64,000 nt of DNA from positions 248,001 to 312,000 of the forward strand of contig NZ_JANHGR010000001.1 in the NCBI RefSeq assembly GCF_026616205.1, read 5' to 3'. Under the pieces are notes generated by a model. That model made no database searches. It had not been told where the DNA came from and saw only the letters and a list, made by a program, of their open reading frames with translations. This document shows positions 17,503-25,721 of the stretch, in pieces; the stretch's first letter is position 1; each line of letters begins with the position of its first letter. Source of the stretch: Halolamina litorea. Lineage in GTDB: Archaea > Halobacteriota > Halobacteria > Halobacteriales > Haloferacaceae. The translations under genes and the position numbers were made by a program.

Positions 17503-18450
17503 TCAGTTCGGCGGCCACCACGACAGCGACTCGTTCCGACGCCCGACGTACTCGTCGGCGACGCCGCCCTCCCGTAGCCGGTCGAGGCGCTCGCCGTGGC
17601 GGGCCCGCAGGCTCTCGTCCATCCAGCGGTCGGCCGGCTCGTACTCGGGGTTCACCCAGAGCCGCCCGGCTTCGTCGAACGTCCACAGCGCGGCGTCGAA
17701 GGCGGCGTGGTGGGTCCAGTTCAACAGCAGCGCGTTCCCGGGCTCCTCGGCGATGTCCGGTCGCTCGGTCCTCGGGAGCACGTGGGCGACGGTCAGTAGG
17801 CTCGGGTGGTCGATCCCGGTGAGCGCACAGCGACCGTCGAAGCGCTCGTATATCGACTGTTTGAACGACTCCGACACGCGGACGCCGGCGCGGGTCTCGG
17901 TCACTTTCCGGCCCGTCGTGTCCTCGGGGGCGAAGCCGCCCGCGGGCGGTTCGGGGGCGTCGACACCGACTCCCGCCGCCGCGCCATCGACATCCGCCGT
18001 GGCCGTCGGATCCGCTTCGGGGCCGTCCCGGTGTCGCATCTCGAACTCCAGCACCTCGCGCTCGCCGTCGGGGCCGGCGACCATCTCGTGACCCTCGACG
18101 GCGACGCGGCCGCGGTACTCCCAGCCGGGGTCGTCGCCGGCTTGGTGGAAGAAGTAGATCGGTACGGGGTCGGATTCGGCCTCGATCAGCGCCGCGTTGC
18201 CCAGCGTGTCGGGGGACTGGTCTCCCTTGTCGGGCAGCCCCTCGCCGACGTAGGTGAAGCGCCCGGCCGAGACCTGATCGGCGTAGGGGCCGTCGTCGCG
18301 GGAGAACAGCAGCACGTAGCGCTCGCCCTCGTCGTCGTTCCGGACGGTGATCCCCCGGACGTGGTAGCCAAAGCCCGTGTCGAACAGTTCCTCGATCTCC
18401 TCCTTGTCGTAGCGGGCGCCGTGTTCGACCTCGGGGTGGGGGTGCTCCAT
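17503..18450 (-). CDS. HNH endonuclease with SRA/YDG-like N-terminal domain
   Basis: A 315-residue protein. The N-terminal part (residues 10-140) has GYHVRGITVR, YVLLFSRDDGPYAD, FTYVGEGLPDKGDQ and GNAALI, reminiscent of SAD/SRA (YDG) modules that read modified cytosine. After a disordered Pro/Ala/Asp-rich linker (about 145-180), the C-terminal HNH domain shows RCALTG, LLTVAHVLPR and N-ALLLNWTHHAAFD. The combination suggests a modification-dependent (type IV) restriction enzyme, though a general HNH nuclease is possible. It interrupts the carotenoid locus and ends 27 bases from the convergent crtB stop. Confidence 0.8.
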   Translation of the reverse strand: MEHPHPEVEHGARYDKEEIEELFDTGFGYHVRGITVRNDDEGERYVLLFSRDDGPYADQVSAGRFTYVGEGLPDKGDQSPDTLGNAALIEAESDPVPIYFFHQAGDDPGWEYRGRVAVEGHEMVAGPDGEREVLEFEMRHRDGPEADPTATADVDGAAAGVGVDAPEPPAGGFAPEDTTGRKVTETRAGVRVSESFKQSIYERFDGRCALTGIDHPSLLTVAHVLPRTERPDIAEEPGNALLLNWTHHAAFDAALWTFDEAGRLWVNPEYEPADRWMDESLRARHGERLDRLREGGVADEYVGRRNESLSWWPPN

Positions 18451-18488
18451 CGCGTCAGGTCGAGGGCTCGCCCGGCCGACGGTTCAAG

Positions 18489-19382
18489 CTACCGACGGTC
18501 GGCGGCGACGCCGCGGTCGCTCTCCCCGCCGTCACCCAGCCACGGCACCATACCGGCGTCGAAGCGGTCGGTTCGCAGCAGGCCGGCGCCGATGCCCGCG
18601 GCGACGACGACGGGGAGCCAGTTGCCGTAGACGGCGTTGATGCCGCCCCAGAGCAGCACGAAGCTCACCATGTCGTCCAGCGCGAACGCGCAGGTGTCGA
18701 TCCGGGCGGCGAGCGCCTCGCGGTCGAAGGTGGCGTCCAGCACCACCACCGCGACCGTCGCCGAGAGCACCCAGCCCTGGTAGTTCGACCACGGGACGCC
18801 GTAGAACGCGCCGCCGCCGTAGTCCCAGAACCCGAGCGCGACGGCGCCGGGGTCGAGCACCACGTCCATCAGCAGGACCAGCGCGATGACCGAGAGCAGT
18901 CGCGGCAGCGCCCGATCCGCCAGATCGCCGAGCAGCAGGAGACAGAGCAGGTAGGCGTTGGCCACCAGCGGGAGGAAGAAGACCGGCAGGGCAAGCGGTA
19001 CGCCGCCGATCATCGGCCCGAGCGAGACGCCGTACTCGAAGAAGCCGTAGGGCCAACCGGTGGTGATACCGACCGTCTCGATGGCGTAGCTGTACGCCGC
19101 CAACGCGGCGACACCCAGTGCGGCCCGGCGGTCGACGACCGGCAGCATCCCCACGACCAGCGGCGAGCGCATCACCAGCACGCCCATGAGGACGAACAGG
19201 GGGTTGAACGCGAGCACGTCCGGCAGCGCCGCCCACTCCGCGCTGGCGATCAGCGAGAGCGCCCCCACTGCGGGGAAGACGACGGCGATGGTGAACCGGT
19301 GCTCCTGAATCAGCGCATCCAGCGTGCCCTCCCACGCTCGGCGGTCCGTGGGGTCGTCGGGGACCCACTCGCGGACGCTCAC
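18489..19382 (-). CDS. cruF: bisanhydrobacterioruberin hydratase
   Basis: A 297-residue integral membrane enzyme with about seven to eight helices, expected to hydrate the terminal double bonds of bisanhydrobacterioruberin and so complete C50 bacterioruberin. The family pattern is visible in YSYAIETVGITTGWPYGFFEY, LMDVVLDPGAVALGFWDY and FYGVPWSNYQGW. The GTG at 19382 is preferred because it overlaps the lyeJ stop as GTGA. It is the third gene of the crtD-lyeJ-cruF operon, the order known from Haloarcula. Confidence 0.9.
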   Translation of the reverse strand: MSVREWVPDDPTDRRAWEGTLDALIQEHRFTIAVVFPAVGALSLIASAEWAALPDVLAFNPLFVLMGVLVMRSPLVVGMLPVVDRRAALGVAALAAYSYAIETVGITTGWPYGFFEYGVSLGPMIGGVPLALPVFFLPLVANAYLLCLLLLGDLADRALPRLLSVIALVLLMDVVLDPGAVALGFWDYGGGAFYGVPWSNYQGWVLSATVAVVVLDATFDREALAARIDTCAFALDDMVSFVLLWGGINAVYGNWLPVVVAAGIGAGLLRTDRFDAGMVPWLGDGGESDRGVAADRR

Positions 19383-20221
19383 GGGAGCACCCCCACGAGC
19401 CCCAGCAGGCCGCCGAAGGTCATCAGCATCCCCACGACGCCGTTGACAAACGGGAACCACCAGTACGCCCGGTCGACGTCGACGCCGGCGGCGACGGTGC
19501 CGAGCAGGAAGACCGGGTAGACCCCGAGCAGCGCTCCCAGCCGAACGTCCAGCAGGCCGAACGCCACCGCAGCGAGCGCCCAGCAGGCCCCACAGTAGAG
19601 GTAGGTCCGTGCCTCACCGAGCGCCGTCGCCGTCGTGTCGACGCCGGCGGCGCGGTCGGGTTCGATGTCCGGGACCGCGGAGTAGGTGTGCATCCCCATC
19701 GTCCAGAGCCAACCGCCCACGAGCGCCGCGGCGGGTGGGTGGGTACCGGCGAGCGCGGCGTAGGCGGCCGCGCCCGGGAGCATGTAGAGACCGTTCGAGA
19801 GTGAGTCCAGCAACGGCCGGGCCTTGAACCGCAGCGGCGGCGCGCTGTAGGCCGTGGCGAGGGCGAAAAAGCCCGCGAGGTACGGCCACGCGACGCGGGG
19901 CGTGAGCGGGAACAGCACCAGCCCCAGCAGCCCCGCGGCGGCGACGACGGCCGTGACCATCGACGAATTCCGCCAGCGCGCTTCCGGGCTCCCCTCCCCC
20001 GACTTTTTCGGGTTCTCGGCGTCGATCTCGCGGTCGAAGCGGTCGTTGATCCCGTAGAGGTAGACGTTGGCGGGCAGCAGGAAGTAGACGAACAGCAGCG
20101 CCGGCAGCGGGGCGAGCAGGTCGCTCACGGCTCCGGCGGCGTAGGCGACGCCGACGAGCACGGGGCCGGCCGTGTAGAGCCAGAAGCGCGGGCGCGAGAG
20201 CGTCAGCAGGTAGCGAAGCAT
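19379..20221 (-). CDS. lyeJ: lycopene elongase / 1,2-hydratase (UbiA family)
   Basis: A 280-residue UbiA-type prenyltransferase that adds C5 units to lycopene and hydrates it on the way to bisanhydrobacterioruberin. The first Asp-rich motif is NDRFDREID near residue 58; the second is DIEPDRAAG near residue 186. About eight membrane helices. The ATG at 20221 overlaps the crtD stop as TGATG, and its own TGA overlaps the cruF GTG, so the three genes are translationally chained. A longer upstream frame is arginine-rich and overlaps crtD, so it was rejected. Confidence 0.92.
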   Translation of the reverse strand: MLRYLLTLSRPRFWLYTAGPVLVGVAYAAGAVSDLLAPLPALLFVYFLLPANVYLYGINDRFDREIDAENPKKSGEGSPEARWRNSSMVTAVVAAAGLLGLVLFPLTPRVAWPYLAGFFALATAYSAPPLRFKARPLLDSLSNGLYMLPGAAAYAALAGTHPPAAALVGGWLWTMGMHTYSAVPDIEPDRAAGVDTTATALGEARTYLYCGACWALAAVAFGLLDVRLGALLGVYPVFLLGTVAAGVDVDRAYWWFPFVNGVVGMLMTFGGLLGLVGVLP

Positions 20222-21780
20222 CAGGCTTCGCGGTCGGCCATCGCTTCCGCCGTCAGCTGGCCGCTGATCAGACACATCGGGACGCCGATGCCCGGGGTGG
20301 TGTAGGAGCCGGTGAAGTAGAGCCCCTCGACCTCGTCGGAGGCGTGGGAGGGCCGCAGCAGCGCGGTCTGCTTGAGGGTGTGGGCCAGTCCGAGCGCCGA
20401 CCCCTGCATCGTGTTGTAGCGCTCGCCGAACTCCGAGACAGAGAACGTCTCCTCGACGACGATACGGTCCCGCAGGTCCGTGCCGGTGTTCTCCGCGATG
20501 TCTTCGAGCACCGTCTCGCGGTAGGCCTCGCGGGTCTCCTCGGTGTCGTCGAGGCCGGGCGCGATGGGGACCAGCGCAAAGAGGTTCGAGTGACCCTCGG
20601 GGGCGACGGAGTCGTCGGTCTTCGAGGGCGCACAGAGGTAGTACGCCGGGTCGTCGGGCCACGCCGGTTCGTCGAAGATCTGGCCGAAGTGCTCGTCCCA
20701 CTCGGTGGGGAGCACGAGCGTGTGGTGGGCGAGGTCGGGGATATCGCCCTCGACGCCCATGTAGAGCAGGAACGCCGACGGGGCGTAGGTGCGGGAGTCC
20801 CAGTATTCCTCGCTGTACTGCCGTTTGTTCTCGGGGAGGAGTTCCTGTTCGGTGTGGGCGTAGTCGGCGTCGCTGACGACGAGGTCCGCCAGTTCGTAGC
20901 CAGCCGAGTCGACGCGGTACTCCTCGTGGCGGTCGCTCGGGGCGAACGCCGCGGGGTCGGCGGCGTCGTAGTCGACCTTGAAGCTCCCGCGCTGGCCGTG
21001 GATCTGTGTCACGTCGGCGCCGGCGCGGTACTCGACGCCGAGTTCGGCGCCGAGGTCGACGAGGCCGTCGATGACCGACGCGAGGCCGCCGTCGGGGTAG
21101 AAGACCCCGAGTTCGAAGTCGACGTGGCTCATGAGGTTGTAGAGCGCCGGGGTGTTGTGAGGCGACCCCCCGAGGAAGACGAGGGTGTACTGCATCACCT
21201 GCTGGAGTTTGGGGTGATCGAAGTAGTCCTCGACGTGGTCCTGCATCGTCCCCAGAAGCGCGAGGCCGCGGGCCTGCCTGCCGACGTCGGGGTCGAGGTA
21301 GTCCCGCAGCTTCGGGCGGTCCTCGTAGACGAAGTGTTCCATCCCCACGTCGTAGGTGTACTCCGACTCCGCGAGGTACTCCTTGAGCGTCTCGCCGGCG
21401 CCCTCCTCGTACGCCTCGAAGCGCTCGGCGTTGGTCTCGATGTCCGGGGCCAGTTCGAGGGAGTCGCCGTCCTTCCACTCGATTCGGTAGTGGGGGTCAA
21501 GCCGCGAGAGTTCGTAGTAGTCGCTCACGTCCCGGTCGAAGTGAGCGAAGAAGCGCTCGAACACGTCGGGCATCAGGTACCACGAGGGTCCCATGTCGAA
21601 CCGGAAGCCGTCGCGTTCCATCACGCTCGCGCGGCCGCCGAGTTGCTCGTTCCGTTCGAGGAGGGTCACGTCGGCGCCGGCGCCGGCGAGGTAACAGGCC
21701 GTCGAGAGGCCGCCGACGCCGCCGCCGATCACGACCACGTCGTGACCGTCGAGTGAAGCGAGGTCCGGAGCAACGTCCAT
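20221..21780 (-). CDS. crtD: carotenoid 3,4-desaturase (CrtI/CrtD-type flavoprotein)
   Basis: A 519-residue FAD-dependent carotenoid desaturase. The dinucleotide-binding start VVVIGGGVGGLSTACYLAG and E-R-N-E-Q-LGGRAS are at residues 15-55, and the C-terminal FAD motif is LYFTGSYTTPGIGVPM. The operon order crtD-lyeJ-cruF suggests 3,4-desaturation of the dihydro intermediates of bacterioruberin synthesis rather than phytoene desaturation, but sequence alone cannot separate CrtD from CrtI. A TATA-like TTTTAAG (21804-21810 on the minus strand) about 25 bases before the ATG predicts a leaderless transcript. Confidence 0.88.
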   Translation of the reverse strand: MDVAPDLASLDGHDVVVIGGGVGGLSTACYLAGAGADVTLLERNEQLGGRASVMERDGFRFDMGPSWYLMPDVFERFFAHFDRDVSDYYELSRLDPHYRIEWKDGDSLELAPDIETNAERFEAYEEGAGETLKEYLAESEYTYDVGMEHFVYEDRPKLRDYLDPDVGRQARGLALLGTMQDHVEDYFDHPKLQQVMQYTLVFLGGSPHNTPALYNLMSHVDFELGVFYPDGGLASVIDGLVDLGAELGVEYRAGADVTQIHGQRGSFKVDYDAADPAAFAPSDRHEEYRVDSAGYELADLVVSDADYAHTEQELLPENKRQYSEEYWDSRTYAPSAFLLYMGVEGDIPDLAHHTLVLPTEWDEHFGQIFDEPAWPDDPAYYLCAPSKTDDSVAPEGHSNLFALVPIAPGLDDTEETREAYRETVLEDIAENTGTDLRDRIVVEETFSVSEFGERYNTMQGSALGLAHTLKQTALLRPSHASDEVEGLYFTGSYTTPGIGVPMCLISGQLTAEAMADREA

Positions 21781-21803
21781 GCGCGAGCCACGCGCGCGGG
21801 GGG

Positions 21804-21810
21804 CTTAAAA
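21804..21810 (-). promoter_or_regulatory. TATA box of the crtD-lyeJ-cruF operon
   Basis: TTTTAAG on the minus strand, centred about 27 bases before the crtD ATG. This is the spacing expected for a leaderless archaeal mRNA. The 109-base space is shared with the divergent SDR gene. Confidence 0.5.
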
Positions 21811-21889
21811 CGGCCGACGCGCCGGCCCCGCCCAAGCGGACCGGGCCGCGGGGCGTACGGCTAAGTCGTCGGCGCCCGGACGGGTCGGT

Positions 21890-22558
21890 ATGGAAGACAC
21901 GACAGTCGTCGTCACCGGCGCGGGCGGCGCCATCGGCGGCGCGTTGGTCGAAGCGTTCGCCGAGGCGGGGGCGACGGTGCTCGCGGGCGTCCACAGCGAC
22001 GGCCGGTTCGACGACCACGACGGCGTCGAGTCCATGCGGGTCGACGCCCGCGACGAGTTCGACGTGGAGTTCCTGATGGAGCGCGCCGCCAAGGCCGGCG
22101 GCGAGATCGACCTCGTGATCCCCTGTGCGGCGGTGTTCCACGGTTCGCCGGGCGAGCAGCGCCTCGCCGAGGAGGGCTACGCGGCCTTCGACGACGAGTA
22201 CCGGACGAACGCCCGCGGCGTCTTCCTCGCGATCAAGGAGGCGCTCCCGCACTGTGCCGCCGACGCGCGGGTGCTCGTTCCCTCGGGTTCGATAACCGAG
22301 ACCGCCAAACCAGGCTACGGCGGCTACGCGGTCTCGAAAGCCGCGGCCGAAGCCGTCGCTCGACAGTTCGCCGTCGAGGTCGAACCGGCTGTCGGCGTCG
22401 TCGATCCCGGCGTCGTCGAGAGCGACCTCACGGGCGGGCAGGGCCGCGACCCCGCGGACGTGGTGGGACTGTTCCAGTGGGCCGCGACCGAGGTCGACGC
22501 CGAGGCGCTGAACGGCGAGCGCCTCGGGCTGGCGGCGTGGAAGCGCGCGACGCGCTAG
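21890..22558 (+). CDS. short-chain dehydrogenase/reductase
   Basis: A 222-residue Rossmann oxidoreductase, slightly shorter than the usual 240-250. The cofactor motif TGAGGAIGGAL is at residues 9-19, the active site Y-x3-K appears as YGGYAVSK with a preceding PSGSI serine segment. The acidic residue after strand 2 is unclear, so NAD versus NADP preference is not read. The substrate is unknown; divergence from the carotenoid operon does not by itself assign it there. Confidence 0.85.
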   Translation: MEDTTVVVTGAGGAIGGALVEAFAEAGATVLAGVHSDGRFDDHDGVESMRVDARDEFDVEFLMERAAKAGGEIDLVIPCAAVFHGSPGEQRLAEEGYAAFDDEYRTNARGVFLAIKEALPHCAADARVLVPSGSITETAKPGYGGYAVSKAAAEAVARQFAVEVEPAVGVVDPGVVESDLTGGQGRDPADVVGLFQWAATEVDAEALNGERLGLAAWKRATR

Positions 22559-22597
22559 GTGCGTACGTTCTTCACCCCGCCGCGCCTTGCCTCGACC

Positions 22598-22843
22598 ATG
22601 CAACTGGAGGCCATCCGAACCGCGGAGGGCGAGACGATTCACGTCGACCGCAGCGACGGCGAGAAGGGGTCGAAGGACTACTTCTTCGTCGCCTACGTCT
22701 CCGAGGACGGCGCCGAGCGCTGGGGCTACTTCTGTGGCAACTGCGAGACCACCGACAACGCGATGGACTCGATGGGTCGGATCGAGTGCAACGTCTGTGG
22801 CAACGTGAAAAAGCCCGATCAGTGGGACGCGGCGCACGAATAG
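22598..22843 (+). CDS. DUF5816 zinc-ribbon-like protein
   Basis: An 81-residue protein with two CxxC pairs, YFCGNCETTDNAMDSMGR and ECNVCGNVKKPDQWDAAHE, matching haloarchaeal DUF5816. The pairs likely bind one zinc. The ATG at 22598 gives the family-typical N-terminus MQLEAIRTAEGETIHVD. It follows the SDR gene by 39 bases. Function unknown. Confidence 0.82.
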   Translation: MQLEAIRTAEGETIHVDRSDGEKGSKDYFFVAYVSEDGAERWGYFCGNCETTDNAMDSMGRIECNVCGNVKKPDQWDAAHE

Positions 22844-22864
22844 CCTCGGTGACCGCCGACTCAC

Positions 22865-24181
22865 CTAGAACGTCGCCTCGATCCCGGCGTCCAACGCGTC
22901 GACGGCTTCGTCGACGTCCGCACGGTCGATACACAGCGGCGGCGAACAGATCACCTGCGTGTCGGGCCGACCCGACCCGAACAGCACGCCGTGGTCCCCC
23001 GCCACCTCCCGAACCGTCTCGACGGGGTTGTCGGCGTCCGGTTCGACCCGCGGGTCGACGTAGGGCTCACCCGTCCCCGGGTCGGCGAACTCCACCGACC
23101 AGAGCAGCCCCCGACCGTGGACGTGCGCGACCTCGTCGTGTTTCTCGTCGAGTTCGCGGAGTCGCGCTTCGAGGTACGGCGCCAGCGCCCGGCCGTTCTC
23201 GATCAGGCCGTCGGCGTAGGCGTCCATCGCGGCGTTCCCGGCGGCGCAGGCGACGGGATGGCCGGCGAACGTCTGGCCGAGCGGGTGGCCGTCGTCGCGG
23301 ACTTCAGCGGCGATCTCCTCGCTGGCGAGCACGCCCGCGAGCGGCGCGTACGCGCTCGTGACCCCTTTGGCGAAGGTGATCATGTCCGGCTCCACACCTT
23401 CGGTCTGGATGCCGAACCAGTCCCCACAGCGGCCGAACCCGGCGATCACCTCGTCCGAGATGAGGAGCACGTCGTACTCGTCACAGATCTCCCGAACGCG
23501 CTCGAAGTAGCCCGGCGGCGCCGGGTAGGCGCCGGAGGTGCCCGCGACCGGTTCGGTGAGCACCGCGGCGACGGAGTCCGGCCCCTCGTTCTTGATGACG
23601 AACTCCAGGTGGTCGGCGGCCTGCTTGCCGATCTCCTCGGGCGTGTCGCCGTCGAACGGCGAGTTGTTGACCATCGGCGGGAGGAACTTCCCCACGCCGG
23701 TGGTGGCGGCGTGGCGCTCGACGACGGCGCGGGTCTGGGGATCGCCCGAGAGCGCGCCGGCGGCGTAGGTCGAGCCGTGATAGGAACGCCAGCGCGTCAG
23801 CACCTTCGGCGCGTCCTGTACCTCGCGGGCGATCTGGATGGCCGACTCGTTGGCCTCGCTGCCCGAGATGGAGAAGAACACGTCGTTCAGGTCCCCCGGC
23901 GCACGGTCCGCAAGCCGCCCCGCCAACTCCTCGCGGGCCGGGGTGGTCTTCGAGGAGGAAACGTAGGGGATCTCCCGAGCTTGCTGGGTCATGGCGTCGA
24001 CGATCGGCTCACAGGAGTGGCCGGCGTTCACGCAGTAGAGCTGTGCCATGAAGTCGAGGTACTCCCGCCCGGCGTCGTCGGTGACCCGTGCGCCCTCGCC
24101 GGAACTGAGCGAGAGCACGTCGCCGTCGGCATCGCCGGCGTACCAGTGTGGGATGTTCTGTCCCTGATCAGGCTGTGACAT
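22865..24181 (-). CDS. class III PLP-dependent aminotransferase
   Basis: A 438-residue enzyme of the ornithine/GABA/beta-alanine aminotransferase group. The PLP-binding elements are present: SGSEANESAIQIAR (phosphate loop), the pyridine-N Asp in LISDEVIAGFGRCGDWF, and the Schiff-base lysine in ITFAKGVTSAYAPL. HGRGLLWSVEF and the carboxylate-binding region near the C-terminus fit the family. Substrate cannot be read from motifs; neighbours give no pathway. Convergent with the DUF5816 gene. Confidence 0.9.
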   Translation of the reverse strand: MSQPDQGQNIPHWYAGDADGDVLSLSSGEGARVTDDAGREYLDFMAQLYCVNAGHSCEPIVDAMTQQAREIPYVSSSKTTPAREELAGRLADRAPGDLNDVFFSISGSEANESAIQIAREVQDAPKVLTRWRSYHGSTYAAGALSGDPQTRAVVERHAATTGVGKFLPPMVNNSPFDGDTPEEIGKQAADHLEFVIKNEGPDSVAAVLTEPVAGTSGAYPAPPGYFERVREICDEYDVLLISDEVIAGFGRCGDWFGIQTEGVEPDMITFAKGVTSAYAPLAGVLASEEIAAEVRDDGHPLGQTFAGHPVACAAGNAAMDAYADGLIENGRALAPYLEARLRELDEKHDEVAHVHGRGLLWSVEFADPGTGEPYVDPRVEPDADNPVETVREVAGDHGVLFGSGRPDTQVICSPPLCIDRADVDEAVDALDAGIEATF

Positions 24182-24280
24182 ACGTTACCGTGTTAGCACC
24201 TGCCGATAAGTCTGTCTCCCCCTGCTTGCTCTCGTGTGTGCCCTGTGGACCCGCGGTGGCTTGCTCCCTGAGCCGGCGTA

Positions 24281-24763
24281 TCAGCTCAGTTCGCGCTCCC
24301 GTTCGCGCTCGACCTCCTCGACGAGGAGATCGTCGAGTTCGCGTTCCAACGTCGCCTCGTCCACGTCGCCGTCGACGTACCGCTCGGCCAGTTCCGCACG
24401 GCGGTCGGTCGTCGTCGGCGCGAGTCGCTCGGCGGCGCCGATGCGCCCCAGTGGTGGAACCCATCGCTCGAACCTCGCGACGACGGCCGCCAGTCGCGCG
24501 TTCCGCGGTACTGACAGCTGTCGCACCGTCGAGACCATCGTCGCGGCGAACAGGACGACGGCGAGCACCGCGAGGACGAACACCCCTGCGAACCACTCGA
24601 TCACCTCGCCGAACGCCGCGAGCAGGACGTTCTCGGCGGCAGTGGCGCCGGCGAGCACCGTTATCGCGTCGGCGACGCCCAGCAGCGCGACGACGACCGC
24701 CAGCACCGCCGCCCCGGCGGCGCCGCCGGCGTAGAGCCAGCGTCGAGAGACCATGCCCGACAT
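24281..24763 (-). CDS. two-helix membrane protein with SHOCT-like C-terminus
   Basis: A 160-residue protein with two transmembrane segments (about residues 8-30 and 50-75). A basic/hydrophobic linker leads to a C-terminal AELAERYVDGDVDEATLERELDDLL, which looks like the short C-terminal (SHOCT) oligomerisation motif, then an Arg/Glu-rich tail. ATG at 24763 chosen because upstream in-frame sequence is noise. Role unknown. Confidence 0.7.
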   Translation of the reverse strand: MSGMVSRRWLYAGGAAGAAVLAVVVALLGVADAITVLAGATAAENVLLAAFGEVIEWFAGVFVLAVLAVVLFAATMVSTVRQLSVPRNARLAAVVARFERWVPPLGRIGAAERLAPTTTDRRAELAERYVDGDVDEATLERELDDLLVEEVERERERELS

Positions 24764-24831
24764 AGGGGCGGCGACAGCGAAAAACACATTGACGCCCCGA
24801 GAGCTTTGTTCCGGCCGAGTAAGTACAGATT

Positions 24832-24966
24832 GTGAGCCCTCCCGAGTCCGTCGCCGGGGTCGAGTGGCGAAGCGCCGACCCGGTGCTCGACGACGGGACC
24901 ACGCCACCGTGGACGGCGGCGTTGGTCGAGGACGTGGTCGCGGCGCGGTGCGGCCGGCCTGACTAA
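24832..24966 (+). CDS. possible 44-residue protein
   Basis: A GTG at 24832 opens a 44-codon frame reading MSPPESVAGVEWRSADPVL then DDGTTPPWTAALVEDVVAARC, ending GRPD. It is acidic, Trp-containing and free of arginine runs, unlike GC-artefact frames. It is divergent from the SHOCT-like gene, with AGTAAG-type AT-rich sequence just before it, and its stop overlaps the convergent stop of the next gene by 4 bases. No family recognised. Confidence 0.4.
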   Translation: MSPPESVAGVEWRSADPVLDDGTTPPWTAALVEDVVAARCGRPD

Positions 24967-25673
24967 GCTGGGTCCGTCCCTTCGACGTACGACTCCAGCG
25001 TGGAGAGGAACGCTGGGTCGTGAGTTTCGTCGACGTGGTCGACGTTCCAGAGCCCCGATTCCCGTATCGCGGCGCTCCGGCTGTGGTGGCCGAGCCACGC
25101 CTCCTTGCGGGGGTCGATCGCCTCGCCACCGCGGTTGCTGAGCAGGGCGATCGCGTTCCGCTCTAGGTAGGCGCGGTCGCTCTCGGGCCCCGGTTCGTCG
25201 TCGACGGCGATCCACAGGAAGCGGAGGTCGCGGAGGTACTCACTCACCCGGCGCTCCAGTGCCAACTCCGAGAGGCGTTGCTCCCGGTTCGCGGTGGAGC
25301 CGTTGCCCCACTGCGGGTACTCCCCGTGGAGGGCGTCGCGTTCGAGGATCGCTTCGCCCACCCGCTTGCGAAACACCGAACCGCGGTGGTTCCCGCCGCC
25401 CTCGTAGGTCCCGCCGTTCGCGCCACGATGGGTGCGCAGTCGGTCCCACATCGACGTGCTGCTCCCCGCCGACACCGCGTGAGTACCGATCCGCGTCACG
25501 CGTGGGAACGGGGTAGACTCCCGTGTCTCACCCGGGGCGAGGAAGATGTACACGCCCCGATCGGGCCAGTCCATGTAGCCGGTGCAGTCACCGAGCCGTT
25601 CTGCGCCGCCGACGCGCTCGTCGAGCGTCTGGAGGAGACTGTAGAACTGATCGAGGTCGCCCCGTCGGGTCAT
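24963..25673 (-). CDS. GIY-YIG-like domain protein
   Basis: A 236-residue protein. The first part has GVYIFLAPGETRE followed by RVTRIGTHAV and a helix MWDRLRTHRG, resembling the GIY...YIG strands and the conserved arginine of GIY-YIG nucleases; RGSVFRKRVGEAIL follows. The C-terminal half has Glu (YLERNAIALLSN) in the position of the metal-binding glutamate. Such proteins occur sporadically in bacteria and archaea, often as repair or defence-linked nucleases; here the role is unknown. Confidence 0.65.
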   Translation of the reverse strand: MTRRGDLDQFYSLLQTLDERVGGAERLGDCTGYMDWPDRGVYIFLAPGETRESTPFPRVTRIGTHAVSAGSSTSMWDRLRTHRGANGGTYEGGGNHRGSVFRKRVGEAILERDALHGEYPQWGNGSTANREQRLSELALERRVSEYLRDLRFLWIAVDDEPGPESDRAYLERNAIALLSNRGGEAIDPRKEAWLGHHSRSAAIRESGLWNVDHVDETHDPAFLSTLESYVEGTDPA

Positions 25674-25721
25674 TACCGACCCGTCGGGTGGGCGACGGAT
25701 AGAGCCGTCGCCGGAGCGACC

